From assembly GCF_000739375.1 (NCBI RefSeq), contig NZ_CP006704.1:5952001-6016000 (forward strand): a DNA stretch of 64,000 bases. The letters run 5' to 3'. The notes under the pieces are model-generated. The model was not told the DNA's origin, made no database searches, and was given only the letters and a program-made list of their open reading frames with translations. The DNA is from Comamonas testosteroni TK102 (GTDB taxonomy: Bacteria; Pseudomonadota; Gammaproteobacteria; Burkholderiales; Burkholderiaceae_C). Below are positions 29,452 through 38,158 of this stretch, in pieces (the stretch's first letter is position 1; each line of letters starts with the position of its first letter). The translations under genes were made by a program, and so were the position numbers.

Positions 29452-29863
29452 TGCCCGTCCCTTACTAATTGTTTCCGTGATGACAGCGTGGATTCTAGGA
29501 TTAATGACCGTCTTCGCGCGAATGCCTTGTGGAATGGCGCGACTGAACAATTCAGCTTTAGTTGAAGTGGGTACAGTGATAGCTTAGAAGCGAAGACTCA
29601 GCTCATCTACATCATTCGAGGAGATAGTCGCTAGAAATGGCAGCACCGCGTCGAAGAGACCTCCGAGATGCAATGGTCAGTGACGTTACGGGACTTGCGA
29701 AGACTAGTTAGCTAAGCACTCAATTTTCATCTGAGTGACATTGCCTTCAATCAGGCAAAGCAAAAAAGTTACCGACTGTATTATTGAATCGACTTAAGAC
29801 GTTTGGGGTGGGCCGTCGCTATCACGAGGCCCACTCATCTCCGATTGCAATCACCGCCAACCG
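29452..29863. other. Divergent promoter region of two defence modules
   Basis: 412 bases between the leftward GTPase/caspase operon and the rightward Gabija-like pair. No gene seen. It must carry both promoters. I found no strong palindrome that would serve as a shared operator. Confidence 0.5.
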
Positions 29864-31615
29864 ATGTACCTGCACGAACTCCGAATTCAAGGCTTCAGAC
29901 GCTTTCATGACCTCAAGCTTCAGTTCAAGAAGGGTTTGAACGTGCTCATCGGGCCAAACAACGGTGGCAAAACTGCAGTTGTTGATGCACTGCGCGTGCT
30001 GCTTTCAGCCAGTGACGAAGGAAGCCTTCGACTGACTGAGCTGGACCTTCACCAACCGGAGGCAGGAAGCCGCAGCACGGAGGCCAAGTTCAACTTCATA
30101 TTCCGTGGCCTTTCAGAGCAAGAACATGCCGATTTCATCACGGCCTTAAGGCCGATTGCCGCAGGAGACAACTCCGGAGAGCGATACGAAGCTTGGTTCA
30201 CAGTTCAGTACTCCAAGGCAGATTCTGAGAGCCGTCTAAAGCTCCGTCGGTGGGTCGGAGAGCATGAAGAGAACCCCCTAACGACTGAGATGCTTGAAGA
30301 GCTCCGGGCGGTTTATCTTCAGCCTCTTCGTGACCCGGCCTCTGGACTTAAACCCGGTCGGTATAGCCAATTAGCGAAGCTACTGCACCGCCTGTCCAAA
30401 CAACCCGAACGCGATGCGTTGGAGCTGCATCTCAAGCAAATCGACCAGGACCTAAAACCACTTCCTCCACTGTCTACGACCAACACAGTCATTGGAGAGC
30501 GGCACGCAGCAATGCTTGGAAAAGAACTGGCGCAGCTTCTGGACCTTGAGCTCAGCCCAAGCGACTTCGCCCGCTTCGCATCACGTATCGGGATGTCTGT
30601 TGGCGGCATGGAAGTTGAGCAAAACGGACTTGGCTTCAACAACCTGATATTCATGGCTGTTGTACTAAGCGAGCTGGCCCTTAACAATGCTGTTTCCTAC
30701 TGCGGCCTCATCGTGGAAGAGCCCGAAGCTCATTTACATCCGCAGCTCCAGGCCGTGCTGCTCGACTACCTTAAGACTGTTGAGAAGCCCGAACAGGGGC
30801 AACGTCCAGTACAAGTGTTCGTCACTAGCCATTCTCCGAACTTCGCGGCCTTGGCAGACTTAGATTCCATTTGCTGCATTTATGACAGTCCAACCGGGCC
30901 TGCCGTCTTTGCGCCTCGCGACGTCAAGTTTGAAACAGGACAAAAGGAGAAGCTACAACGCTATCTCAATGTCACGCGGGCAGAGCTATTCTTTGCGCGA
31001 AGGCTCATTCTTGTAGAGGGCACGGCAGAACTGTTCTTACTTGACGCATTGGCAGGCAAGGCAAGCATTGATTTGCGCAAGCACTCGGTCAGCATCATCA
31101 GCACCGATGGTTTGAACTTTGACTGCTTCTTGCCGCTGTTTGGCAAGAATGCTATGCAGATTCCCGTGGCAGTTATCACAGATGCAGACCCACCAGCGGA
31201 CGTATTTCCGAGAAAGGCTCAAGCGCTACAGCTATCGGAAAATGCTGAAAAGCTACAGAAGCTGGAGGACGATTTCGTCAAGCTCTTCTTTGCACACAAG
31301 ACTCTCGAATACGACTTGGCGCTAAACCGAAGCTCTCGTGACCAAATGCTGTCTACATTGAAGCAGATGCATCCGAAAATATGTGCGGATATCGAGTTAG
31401 GCATCATCTTTGGTGGCAAGCCTCATGAGCTTGCCAAAGAAGTCTTCAGCGGCATGTTCGTAAGTCGCAGCGTTAAAAAAGGGAGCTTCGCGCAACTCCT
31501 TGCATTCGAAATCGCTAACTCAGAGGAGAACGTCGTACTCCCACGCTATCTGAAAAAGGCGCTGATGTTCGTGACTACCGCTACGCCAAAGAACAATGAC
31601 GACGATGTCCTTTGA
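29864..31615 (+). CDS. gajA: OLD-family ATP-dependent endonuclease (GajA-like)
   Basis: 583 residues, the size of GajA (about 580). The ABC-type ATPase domain has Walker A GPNNGGKT (30-37) and Walker B LIVEEPEAHLHP (about 282-293), followed by SHSPNFA. The TOPRIM nuclease has the Glu in LVEGTAELFL (about 383) and the Asp pair in VITDADP (about 438-443). GajA proteins nick phage DNA when nucleotide levels fall. It overlaps the downstream helicase gene by 20 bp, the usual Gabija gene order. The ribosome site is weak. Other OLD-plus-helicase systems exist, so Gabija is the best but not the only reading. Confidence 0.85.
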   Translation: MYLHELRIQGFRRFHDLKLQFKKGLNVLIGPNNGGKTAVVDALRVLLSASDEGSLRLTELDLHQPEAGSRSTEAKFNFIFRGLSEQEHADFITALRPIAAGDNSGERYEAWFTVQYSKADSESRLKLRRWVGEHEENPLTTEMLEELRAVYLQPLRDPASGLKPGRYSQLAKLLHRLSKQPERDALELHLKQIDQDLKPLPPLSTTNTVIGERHAAMLGKELAQLLDLELSPSDFARFASRIGMSVGGMEVEQNGLGFNNLIFMAVVLSELALNNAVSYCGLIVEEPEAHLHPQLQAVLLDYLKTVEKPEQGQRPVQVFVTSHSPNFAALADLDSICCIYDSPTGPAVFAPRDVKFETGQKEKLQRYLNVTRAELFFARRLILVEGTAELFLLDALAGKASIDLRKHSVSIISTDGLNFDCFLPLFGKNAMQIPVAVITDADPPADVFPRKAQALQLSENAEKLQKLEDDFVKLFFAHKTLEYDLALNRSSRDQMLSTLKQMHPKICADIELGIIFGGKPHELAKEVFSGMFVSRSVKKGSFAQLLAFEIANSEENVVLPRYLKKALMFVTTATPKNNDDDVL

Positions 31616-33338
31616 GCCCACCGCTGAACAGACGGCCATCATTGAAGCGGACTTAGTGTCCATGGCTATCGTGGCATGCCCGGGGAGTGGAAAGACGGCA
31701 ACGGCAGTACGACGGCTGGCTGAACTCCGTAAGCGTCTCAACGACACGAAGGGCCGAGCGGCCCTTCTCTCGTTCTCAAATGTAGCCGTAGAAACCTTTC
31801 GCGCCGAGTATCAGAAGCTTCAAGGGACGACTGTCACCGACAGCAAGGTTGCCATACAGACGGTCGACTCGTTTATTACCAACTACATTCTCAAGCCACA
31901 CTGTGCCCGCGTAATGAAATCGCGACGCATGCCGTTCCTTTGTTTAGGCGACGAACCGTTTCTTAGTGCCTACAAGATTGGTGAAGGCAAAGAGACAACC
32001 GGAGTAGCAGACATAATTCTGAACAGAGTCAGCGGAGAGACGCGCTTCTATCGGAAGGTTGGTAAGTCGGACCCAATAGCGCTCACCCCAGCAATGTCGA
32101 AGCTGGCGTTGAAAAAGCTAAACGAGTTCGCTGCTACAGGTGGGTATACGCATACGCACGGGAGAGCCTGGGCGAGATGGCTTCTGGCGCGCGAACCTCA
32201 TATTGCAAAGGCGTTGGCACTTCGATTTCCCCAAATTCTTGTCGACGAAGCCCAAGACGTAGGAACCTTCGAGGGGGAAATCCTTGACCTGCTTATCAAA
32301 GCTGGAAGCGATGTTTCGTTGATTGGCGACTTTCATCAAAGCATCTACAGCTTCAACTTTGCGACAGGCGATTACCTCCGTGCCTTCAGCGAAAGAGATG
32401 AAGTTGTAAAGTTTGAACTCACACAAAATCGCAGGTCACTACCGGCAATCGTCAATGTTGCCAATGCCTTAGCTCGAACGAAGACGACACCTCATCGAAC
32501 AACCTCAAAACTCCACTCTGGAGCTTTCTATTGGCGATACGAGGAGGACAAAGCTCGGGAGCTGATGTCTACATGGTCAAGTGCTCTACAGGCCAAAGGC
32601 TACGCATTAGCCGATGCCGCAGTACTGTGTCGCAGCTCCGACATGCTAAGCGAGCTAACCTCAGCCAGTGTCAATCTGGGTACATCAGCGGTCAAACACC
32701 TGGCGTCCGCCGCGCTGGAGCGAGACAGGAACGGTGACATTGCAAAGACCTTCCATCACTGCGTTCAAGCGGCAATTCATTTAGTCGACGTGCCAAATAC
32801 TTTCGCTCAACAGGTAAAGTCACCTGAGCGGGGAAGCGACATAGCTCAACTGCGACGATTGCTCTGGGACCTGATTCGAGACAATGCGTCCGGAATTCCT
32901 CCCTCCACACTTGAGGCGCGAGGAGAGTGGCTCACAAAGTTAAGGACAAACCTTGCATCTTGGCTGGACATCGTTGAGGAAAAAACCAAGTTCACTCGAG
33001 CCGCAACATGGACTGCTCGGGTGACTGCCAGGCGTCTTCCCGAAACAGGACCCTTACTCGGAGGAGACCTGGGTCAAAACGATTGGAACGGCCTGCGCTT
33101 GGGCACAGTTCACTCAGCTAAGGGTGAGGGAATCCCTGCAGTTATGTACCTCACCAGCAAGAAGCACCTGACAGCACTGCTTAAAGGGACTTCCAAGGAA
33201 GATGGTCGCATAGGTTTTGTTGCAGCCACACGCGCTCGAGACTTGCTCGTCGTCGCCATCCCATTAGATACAAAGCCTAGCGTTATCAAAAAGCTTCACA
33301 ATTTGGGGTTCATGGACTGGGATAGACCTGGAAGGTAA
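31596..33338 (+). CDS. gajB: UvrD-like superfamily 1 helicase (GajB-like)
   Basis: 580 residues. SF1A helicase motifs in order: I (Walker A) CPGSGKTA (about 28-35), II LVDEAQDV (about 215-222), III GDFHQSIYSFN, IV QNRRS, V TVHSAKGEG (about 504) and VI AATRARDLL (about 542). Together with the upstream OLD nuclease it forms the two-gene Gabija arrangement, in which GajB senses single-stranded DNA ends or depletes nucleotides to release GajA. It is longer than the founding GajB (494). Translation probably starts at 31596 or at the ATG at 31605. Confidence 0.85.
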   Translation: MTTMSFEPTAEQTAIIEADLVSMAIVACPGSGKTATAVRRLAELRKRLNDTKGRAALLSFSNVAVETFRAEYQKLQGTTVTDSKVAIQTVDSFITNYILKPHCARVMKSRRMPFLCLGDEPFLSAYKIGEGKETTGVADIILNRVSGETRFYRKVGKSDPIALTPAMSKLALKKLNEFAATGGYTHTHGRAWARWLLAREPHIAKALALRFPQILVDEAQDVGTFEGEILDLLIKAGSDVSLIGDFHQSIYSFNFATGDYLRAFSERDEVVKFELTQNRRSLPAIVNVANALARTKTTPHRTTSKLHSGAFYWRYEEDKARELMSTWSSALQAKGYALADAAVLCRSSDMLSELTSASVNLGTSAVKHLASAALERDRNGDIAKTFHHCVQAAIHLVDVPNTFAQQVKSPERGSDIAQLRRLLWDLIRDNASGIPPSTLEARGEWLTKLRTNLASWLDIVEEKTKFTRAATWTARVTARRLPETGPLLGGDLGQNDWNGLRLGTVHSAKGEGIPAVMYLTSKKHLTALLKGTSKEDGRIGFVAATRARDLLVVAIPLDTKPSVIKKLHNLGFMDWDRPGR

Positions 33339-33646
33339 GCACCACAAGCCAGCGTTTTGCGGTTGCTTGTGGAGGCGTCACCTCGCCGAGAAAGTTCAGC
33401 CAGCCCTCCCGCACGCAGTACATTGAGCTCCTCACCCACCTTACGGTGTACGCCCAGACCATGGTCACGGTCGTGCATATTGGCGAAGGCCTGGGCATAG
33501 GGTATCTGTGACATTCGGCGAGCAGGGGTTCGGCACTTAGTCATCATCGACACGTTCACACCTTGCACAGCACAGGTCGCATACGTGGTCAAGTACTTGG
33601 CACTGGCAACGCCAGAGATGGAACAGGTAGTCGCTCCGATTGGATA
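33339..33646. other. Gene-poor junk after the Gabija-like pair
   Basis: About 310 bases with only short open frames on both strands, none recognised. A minus-strand frame (33296-33592) has some protein-like composition and may be debris of an older gene. It is followed by a recognisable gene remnant. Confidence 0.4.
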
Positions 33647-33970
33647 TCAGTGGCCTTTGGTGATGGCAATGTGCTCATCGTGAGCGAGTATCTGATGCAA
33701 ATCATCGAAACTCAGTCTCTCGAGGCTATGGCGCTCAATCTGGATGCCTTTGATGTCATCGTCATCAAGTCCAGAGTGCACTTCCGTCGTGGATTTGATG
33801 ACAGCGGGTTCTCCAAAGCGATTTATTTGGTTGAGCCCGACGAAGCGTTCTTGGGTACAACCAAGCTGAATAAGTTGCCTTACAAGAATGTCGTTCCGTC
33901 CAACTACTTCCCATATGGTTGCAGCGATTTCACGATAGAACCGCGCCAGCACGAGGCAATGACTGGATGA
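33647..33970 (+). pseudogene. 3' remnant of an M81 (MlrC-like) metallopeptidase gene
   Basis: The translated stretch FGDGNVLIVSEYLMQIIETQ, DVIVIKSRVHFRRGF and LNKLPYKNV matches the C-terminal domain of MlrC/M81 peptidases, in which the VIKSxxHFRxxF motif is characteristic. The zinc-binding N-terminal two thirds of the gene are missing; upstream sequence is unrelated. No function expected. M81 genes often sit beside amino-acid or aromatic-acid uptake genes, so it may be a leftover of an earlier metabolic cassette. Confidence 0.72.
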
Positions 33971-34142
33971 GCGAGAGGCTAGCTCGGCTAGGACGCGTTG
34001 GTTGAAGCGTTATACGTTTGACCCAACCTCTTAGCGACAAATCTCGCATTAGCCACGCCAAGGTGAGGTCCGCTCTCAATTTATCGAGTGCTACTCGGGT
34101 GGCAGGCGGGAGAGTATCTAAGGCTCTGATGCCCCTGAACAA

Positions 34143-34189
34143 ACCGATGTATCAGTACAAAAGTAGCTAATTTGTACTCATACATCGGT
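34143..34189. promoter_or_regulatory. Long inverted repeat upstream of the Fic-like gene
   Basis: Two 19-base arms, ACCGATGTATCAGTACAAA (34143-34161) and TTTGTACTCATACATCGGT (34171-34189), complementary except for one central position, separated by 9 bases. It lies 113 bases before the ATG of the Fic-like gene, whose product starts with a winged helix. No T run follows, so an operator is more likely than a terminator. The flanking 33971-34301 holds no gene. Confidence 0.7.
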
Positions 34190-34301
34190 ACATCTGCAGC
34201 TTTCGCTCCTTGACAACTGGGCACATCGAGCTGCCAGAGCTAGCAAGCAATCAGCACGAAGAAACGGGCGGTCCAGCACTACCTTGCCGCACAATTGACT
34301 C

Positions 34302-35351
34302 ATGAGCATTTCAGAGCGCAAGGAAGCAATATTGAATGCGGTTAAGGCTGCTCCCAGCCCTGTCCGGCCAAGCACATTGATGGACTCCATCGCGAGTTCT
34401 CGAGCCTCTCTCAATCGCGATTTGAAAAGCTTGGCGGACGCTGGGCTACTGCAAATTCAGGGCAAGGGGCGTTCGACGCGTTACGTCGAAGGAGTCGACC
34501 CCAACGAGCCTCCAAAGGCCCGCCGGCGATGGTCGACAGCAGCAACGGCGTTGCTTCAGTCATTAAGCACACCGCCAGCTACGCGTCCACAAGTTCAGTA
34601 CGACCTCAGTTTCTTGACTGCCTACACCCCGAATCTGTGCAGCCTTCTACCGCCACAGCTAGCCCTACATTTGTTCCATGCAGGCTATTGCGGACAAGCA
34701 AGCTCTGTCCATGCCGAGCCAGCAGAGCAACCTCTTAAGGAACTTGCATGGTCATCTGCTTGTCTTGATGGCATCTCCATGAGACTTGATGACGCCAAGC
34801 TGCTCCTAAACGGGCAACCTCACGCAGACGGTCTCAGCAGGGACGCTTTGGTACTTCTCAATCACCAGGACGCTCTCGACTACGTCAGGGCTATCGCGGC
34901 AGAGCAAGACCTGTCAGCGGCGACCATCATCGATGTGCAAGCCTTGCTGATGAGGGACTTGGTGGATGCCAAGCTCATTGGCAGCATCCGCGCCCGGCCT
35001 ATCTATGGCTGCGACTATGCTCCCAGCCACGACCCTGCCATTCTGCAATCGTTGCTTGAGTCCATCGGCAGGAAGGCTCAACAGATACACAACCCTATCG
35101 AGGCGGCGTTCTTTACGTGGGTGAATTTGTCGTACCTGCAGCCCTTCAATTTCGGCAATGGCGCGACTGCTCGCCTAGCTGCTAACGTCCCGTTGCTGCA
35201 TAAGAACTGCGCTCCCTTATCGTTTCAGGGTGTGGGGAGAGCCGACTATGAGCTTGCGCTCAGTGGTATCTATCAAAAGCGGGACGTAAGGGCCGCGGTC
35301 GAGCTATTTGAATTTGTGTATCGCAAATCTGCGCAGAGCTTTCAGCAGTGA
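34302..35351 (+). CDS. Fic-fold protein with winged helix, degenerate active site
   Basis: 349 residues. An N-terminal winged helix-turn-helix (about 1-60, RPSTLMDSIASSRASLNRDL) is followed by a Fic domain. Fic enzymes transfer AMP or similar groups with the motif HPFxxGNGRxxR. Here the corresponding LQPFNFGNGATARL (about 278-291) has Gln for the catalytic His, Phe for the acidic metal ligand and Ala for the first Arg, so classical AMPylation is unlikely. The usual inhibitory helix SSxxEG appears as SSACLDG (about 150-156). It is probably a DNA-binding regulator or a decayed toxin. A striking palindrome sits upstream. A diverged copy of its first 30 codons recurs at 50502. Confidence 0.8.
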   Translation: MSISERKEAILNAVKAAPSPVRPSTLMDSIASSRASLNRDLKSLADAGLLQIQGKGRSTRYVEGVDPNEPPKARRRWSTAATALLQSLSTPPATRPQVQYDLSFLTAYTPNLCSLLPPQLALHLFHAGYCGQASSVHAEPAEQPLKELAWSSACLDGISMRLDDAKLLLNGQPHADGLSRDALVLLNHQDALDYVRAIAAEQDLSAATIIDVQALLMRDLVDAKLIGSIRARPIYGCDYAPSHDPAILQSLLESIGRKAQQIHNPIEAAFFTWVNLSYLQPFNFGNGATARLAANVPLLHKNCAPLSFQGVGRADYELALSGIYQKRDVRAAVELFEFVYRKSAQSFQQ

Positions 35352-35814
35352 AAGCACCGGCTAGTTGCTGACTGATATCTCCGCCTGGCTATGGCAGTGA
35401 GGAGGGGATTGTTGCGGTTGGGTTACCCGGACGCCAGACCGTGACTTTCCCCGCAACAGAGAGCCTGCATTCGGACGACCAGCCATCTCCGTCAGTTAGG
35501 AAGAACGGTCTTGATGGCAACGGAAAGCCTTATCAGCTTCATTGGCTGTGGTCGGTTCAATCACACTGAACTCTCAGTTCTACCTGCAATAAACACATAG
35601 CAGGCTGAACACTTCCGTCAGGTGCTCACGCACCATCTCCTCGCTGAGCTTTGCCGAATTGATGCACTAGTTCTAAGTAGTTGAGATTTTTAGCGAGATT
35701 GCGCGGGTTTACCCGCAAATTGCATAAATTCCCTCAAACTAAAATGAGACAAGTGTCCATCCATCGGACACACAAATGCAATCGCAACCCTCAGAATTCA
35801 ACCTTAGGAGACCC
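35352..35814. promoter_or_regulatory. Upstream region of the SDR/ALDH operon
   Basis: 463 bases without a gene. Close to the downstream start it holds two short palindromes: GCGGGT-TT-ACCCGC (35703-35716) and GTGTCC-N7-GGACAC (35753-35771). AT-rich sequence between them suits a promoter. They are candidates for binding of the IclR or LysR regulator encoded in the same cassette; which one cannot be told. Confidence 0.5.
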
Positions 35815-36603
35815 ATGACTGAAGTTCCCAAAAACGAGCGCGACCGCTTGTCAGACCGTGTTGTCATTGTCACAGGCGCAGCGCAAGGCATTGGGGCAGC
35901 ATACGCCTTGGCGCTGTCACAGCAAGGAGCTCACGTTGTTTGCGCAGATATTCTTGACACCAGCGCGATAGTTCAGCAATTGAAAGCGAGCAGACCTGAA
36001 GCAAGGGCAATCGGCGTCCATGTAGATGTGACCGATGCTCAGTCCGTAACCGCAATGGTGGAGCATGTAGTTGCTGAGTTCGGGCGCATTGACGTGCTTG
36101 TGAACAACGCTGCCATCTTTGGAAACCTCACGCTCAAACCATTTGAAGAAATCAGCTCTGGTGAATGGGACAAAGTTATGGCCGTCAACGTCAGAGGCGC
36201 CTTTGAATGCGCGAAGGCTGTAGCACCTAAGATGCGTAAGCAAAGCTACGGAAAAATTATCAACGTTGCTTCCGGCACAGTTTTCAAAGGAACACCTATG
36301 TTCCTTCACTATGTGACATCCAAGGGAGCCATAGTCGCCATGTCACGCTGCCTGGCACGTGAGCTTGGCAAGGACAACATTTGCGTTAACACCTTGGCTC
36401 CAGGTCTAACGCTAAGTGCAAATGTCGCAAGCAACCCAGACTGGCAAGGCAGCACCGCAGCGGGGATTGTGTCGTCGCGTGCGATACCCAGAGAGCAGAC
36501 TCCTGACGACTTAACAGGCACTTTGGTTTACTTAGCTAGTTCTGATAGCGACTTCGTCACAGGACAAGTAGTCGTCGTTGATGGCGGTTCGGTCACACAC
36601 TGA
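35815..36603 (+). CDS. Short-chain dehydrogenase/reductase
   Basis: About 262 residues, a classical SDR that oxidises or reduces an alcohol/ketone with NAD(P). The nucleotide site is TGAAQGIG (about 22-29), NNAA follows near 100, and the catalytic Ser and the YVTSK (Tyr-x-x-x-Lys) lie near 153-170. Substrate unknown. The ATG at 35815 follows TTAGGAG; an upstream in-frame ATG at 35776 lacks a site. It is 14 bases before the aldehyde dehydrogenase gene, so the two form an operon. It may act on a cis-diol or hydroxy intermediate of the aromatic pathway. Confidence 0.9.
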   Translation: MTEVPKNERDRLSDRVVIVTGAAQGIGAAYALALSQQGAHVVCADILDTSAIVQQLKASRPEARAIGVHVDVTDAQSVTAMVEHVVAEFGRIDVLVNNAAIFGNLTLKPFEEISSGEWDKVMAVNVRGAFECAKAVAPKMRKQSYGKIINVASGTVFKGTPMFLHYVTSKGAIVAMSRCLARELGKDNICVNTLAPGLTLSANVASNPDWQGSTAAGIVSSRAIPREQTPDDLTGTLVYLASSDSDFVTGQVVVVDGGSVTH

Positions 36604-36617
36604 CGAGGGAAGTACAA

Positions 36618-38075
36618 ATGAACACATCGCTGTATATCAATGGCCAATGGACGAATTCTGGAAATCGGCAACTGGCTGATAGCTACGACCCTGCAACTGG
36701 TGAGTCCCTAGGAAAGTTTGTCGATGCAACCGTAGAAGACTTCGGTGCTGCGATTGCCGTAGCGCATAGAGCGTTTCAGAATCCGACGTGGTCTCAAAAC
36801 CCGCGGCTGCGCCAACAGGTTCTGAACGCTTGGGCCGCGAACCTCGAAGGTAGAGCAGAAGAAATCGCTCATCTTCTCACGCGTGAGAACGGTAAGGTTC
36901 TCGCTCAATCTCGCGGGGAACTTGCCGGCGCAATCTCTGAGATTCGCTACTACGCAGGCCTCGCACGTCATATCCCAGGTCATGCACTCGAAGTAGAGCC
37001 TGGCGTCTTTTCAACGATGATTAAAGAGCCCGCTGGTGTGGCAGCCATCATCGTTCCTTGGAATGCACCAGTGGTACTTCTCATTCGTTCGCTCGCGCCA
37101 GCACTTGCGGCTGGGTGCACGGCTATCGTCAAACCGGCTCCTCAAACAGTTTTAACTAGCGCAGCGGTCCTGCAGGAGCTCTTCCGAATCGAGGGGTTGC
37201 CTCCTGGCGTGGTGAACTTTTTGACAGAGCTGGGGCATGGTGGCGCGCAACTTCTGACTACAGCACCCGAAATCGATGTCGTTAGTTTCACTGGCTCTAA
37301 CCTGACGGGCCAACGAATCATGGCCGCTGCAGCGCCGACTATGAAAAAGCTGTCGCTTGAGTTGGGTGGAAAATCTTGCTGCATCGTTTTTGAAGATGCG
37401 GACATTCAGAAGGTTGTTCCCCAGATTGCTGCGGCTGCCACTGTGATTTCTGGGCAGCAATGTACCGCTGCTCGGAGAATTCTTGTGCACTCTTCGCAGT
37501 TCGAAGCAGTGAAGCACTTGATGAAAGATGCTCTGCAAGCCGTATCCATCGGGTCAGGCCTGCACGCGGGAATTGGCATGGGGCCGCTGATTGACCCAAT
37601 TACCACGTCAACCGTTCAGGCGAGCATCGAGCGAGCCATGGATGAAGCTGATGAAGTAGTCTTAAAAGGCACACGACTCCAAGGTGACTTCTCGAAAGGC
37701 TGCTTTGTTTCGCCAACGCTGGTGGCTCATCGAGACACCTCGTCGTTCTTTGTTCAGGAAGAGATTTTTGGCCCATTTGTTGTCATTGAGTCCTTCGACT
37801 CAGAAGCCGAGGCAGTAAAGCGTGCGAACCATACAGAGTTCGGGCTGTCTGCGAGCGTGTGGACTGACAACGGTGCACGCGCCTGGCGAATGGCCAGGGC
37901 CCTTCGGAATGGCACGGTATGGATAAATGACCACAACAAGCTGTTTGCGGAGGCCGAGACAGGTGGCTATCGCCGAAGCGGGCTTGGGAGACTTCACGGA
38001 GTAGATGCGTTATTCGATTTCACAGAAATCAAGCACATCTATCAAAGTGTTGGTGTTGTGCCTTACGAGGGCTAG
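36618..38075 (+). CDS. Aldehyde dehydrogenase (NAD(P)+)
   Basis: 485 residues, full-length ALDH. The catalytic Cys is in SGQQCTAARR (about 287), the general base Glu in LELGGKS (about 253) and the nucleotide-binding VPWNAPV region near 150. In this cassette the likely substrate is an aromatic aldehyde (benzaldehyde-like) released by the decarboxylase at 47.7 kb, giving the acid used by the Rieske oxygenase; that role is inference. It ends in a strong terminator shared with the convergent reductase gene. Confidence 0.92.
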   Translation: MNTSLYINGQWTNSGNRQLADSYDPATGESLGKFVDATVEDFGAAIAVAHRAFQNPTWSQNPRLRQQVLNAWAANLEGRAEEIAHLLTRENGKVLAQSRGELAGAISEIRYYAGLARHIPGHALEVEPGVFSTMIKEPAGVAAIIVPWNAPVVLLIRSLAPALAAGCTAIVKPAPQTVLTSAAVLQELFRIEGLPPGVVNFLTELGHGGAQLLTTAPEIDVVSFTGSNLTGQRIMAAAAPTMKKLSLELGGKSCCIVFEDADIQKVVPQIAAAATVISGQQCTAARRILVHSSQFEAVKHLMKDALQAVSIGSGLHAGIGMGPLIDPITTSTVQASIERAMDEADEVVLKGTRLQGDFSKGCFVSPTLVAHRDTSSFFVQEEIFGPFVVIESFDSEAEAVKRANHTEFGLSASVWTDNGARAWRMARALRNGTVWINDHNKLFAEAETGGYRRSGLGRLHGVDALFDFTEIKHIYQSVGVVPYEG

Positions 38076-38116
38076 ACATCAGGACCTCAACATTGCATTG
38101 AGGTCAAGAGTTCAAT

Positions 38117-38144
38117 AAAAAGTGGGGCCGAAGCCCCACTTTTT
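38117..38144. terminator. Bidirectional terminator between convergent genes
   Basis: Arms AAAAAGTGGGGC (38117-38128) and GCCCCACTTTTT (38133-38144) around CGAA. The A/T ends make it work for both the aldehyde dehydrogenase (+) and the reductase (-). Confidence 0.92.
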
Positions 38145-38158
38145 ATTTGCCTTGAGTC

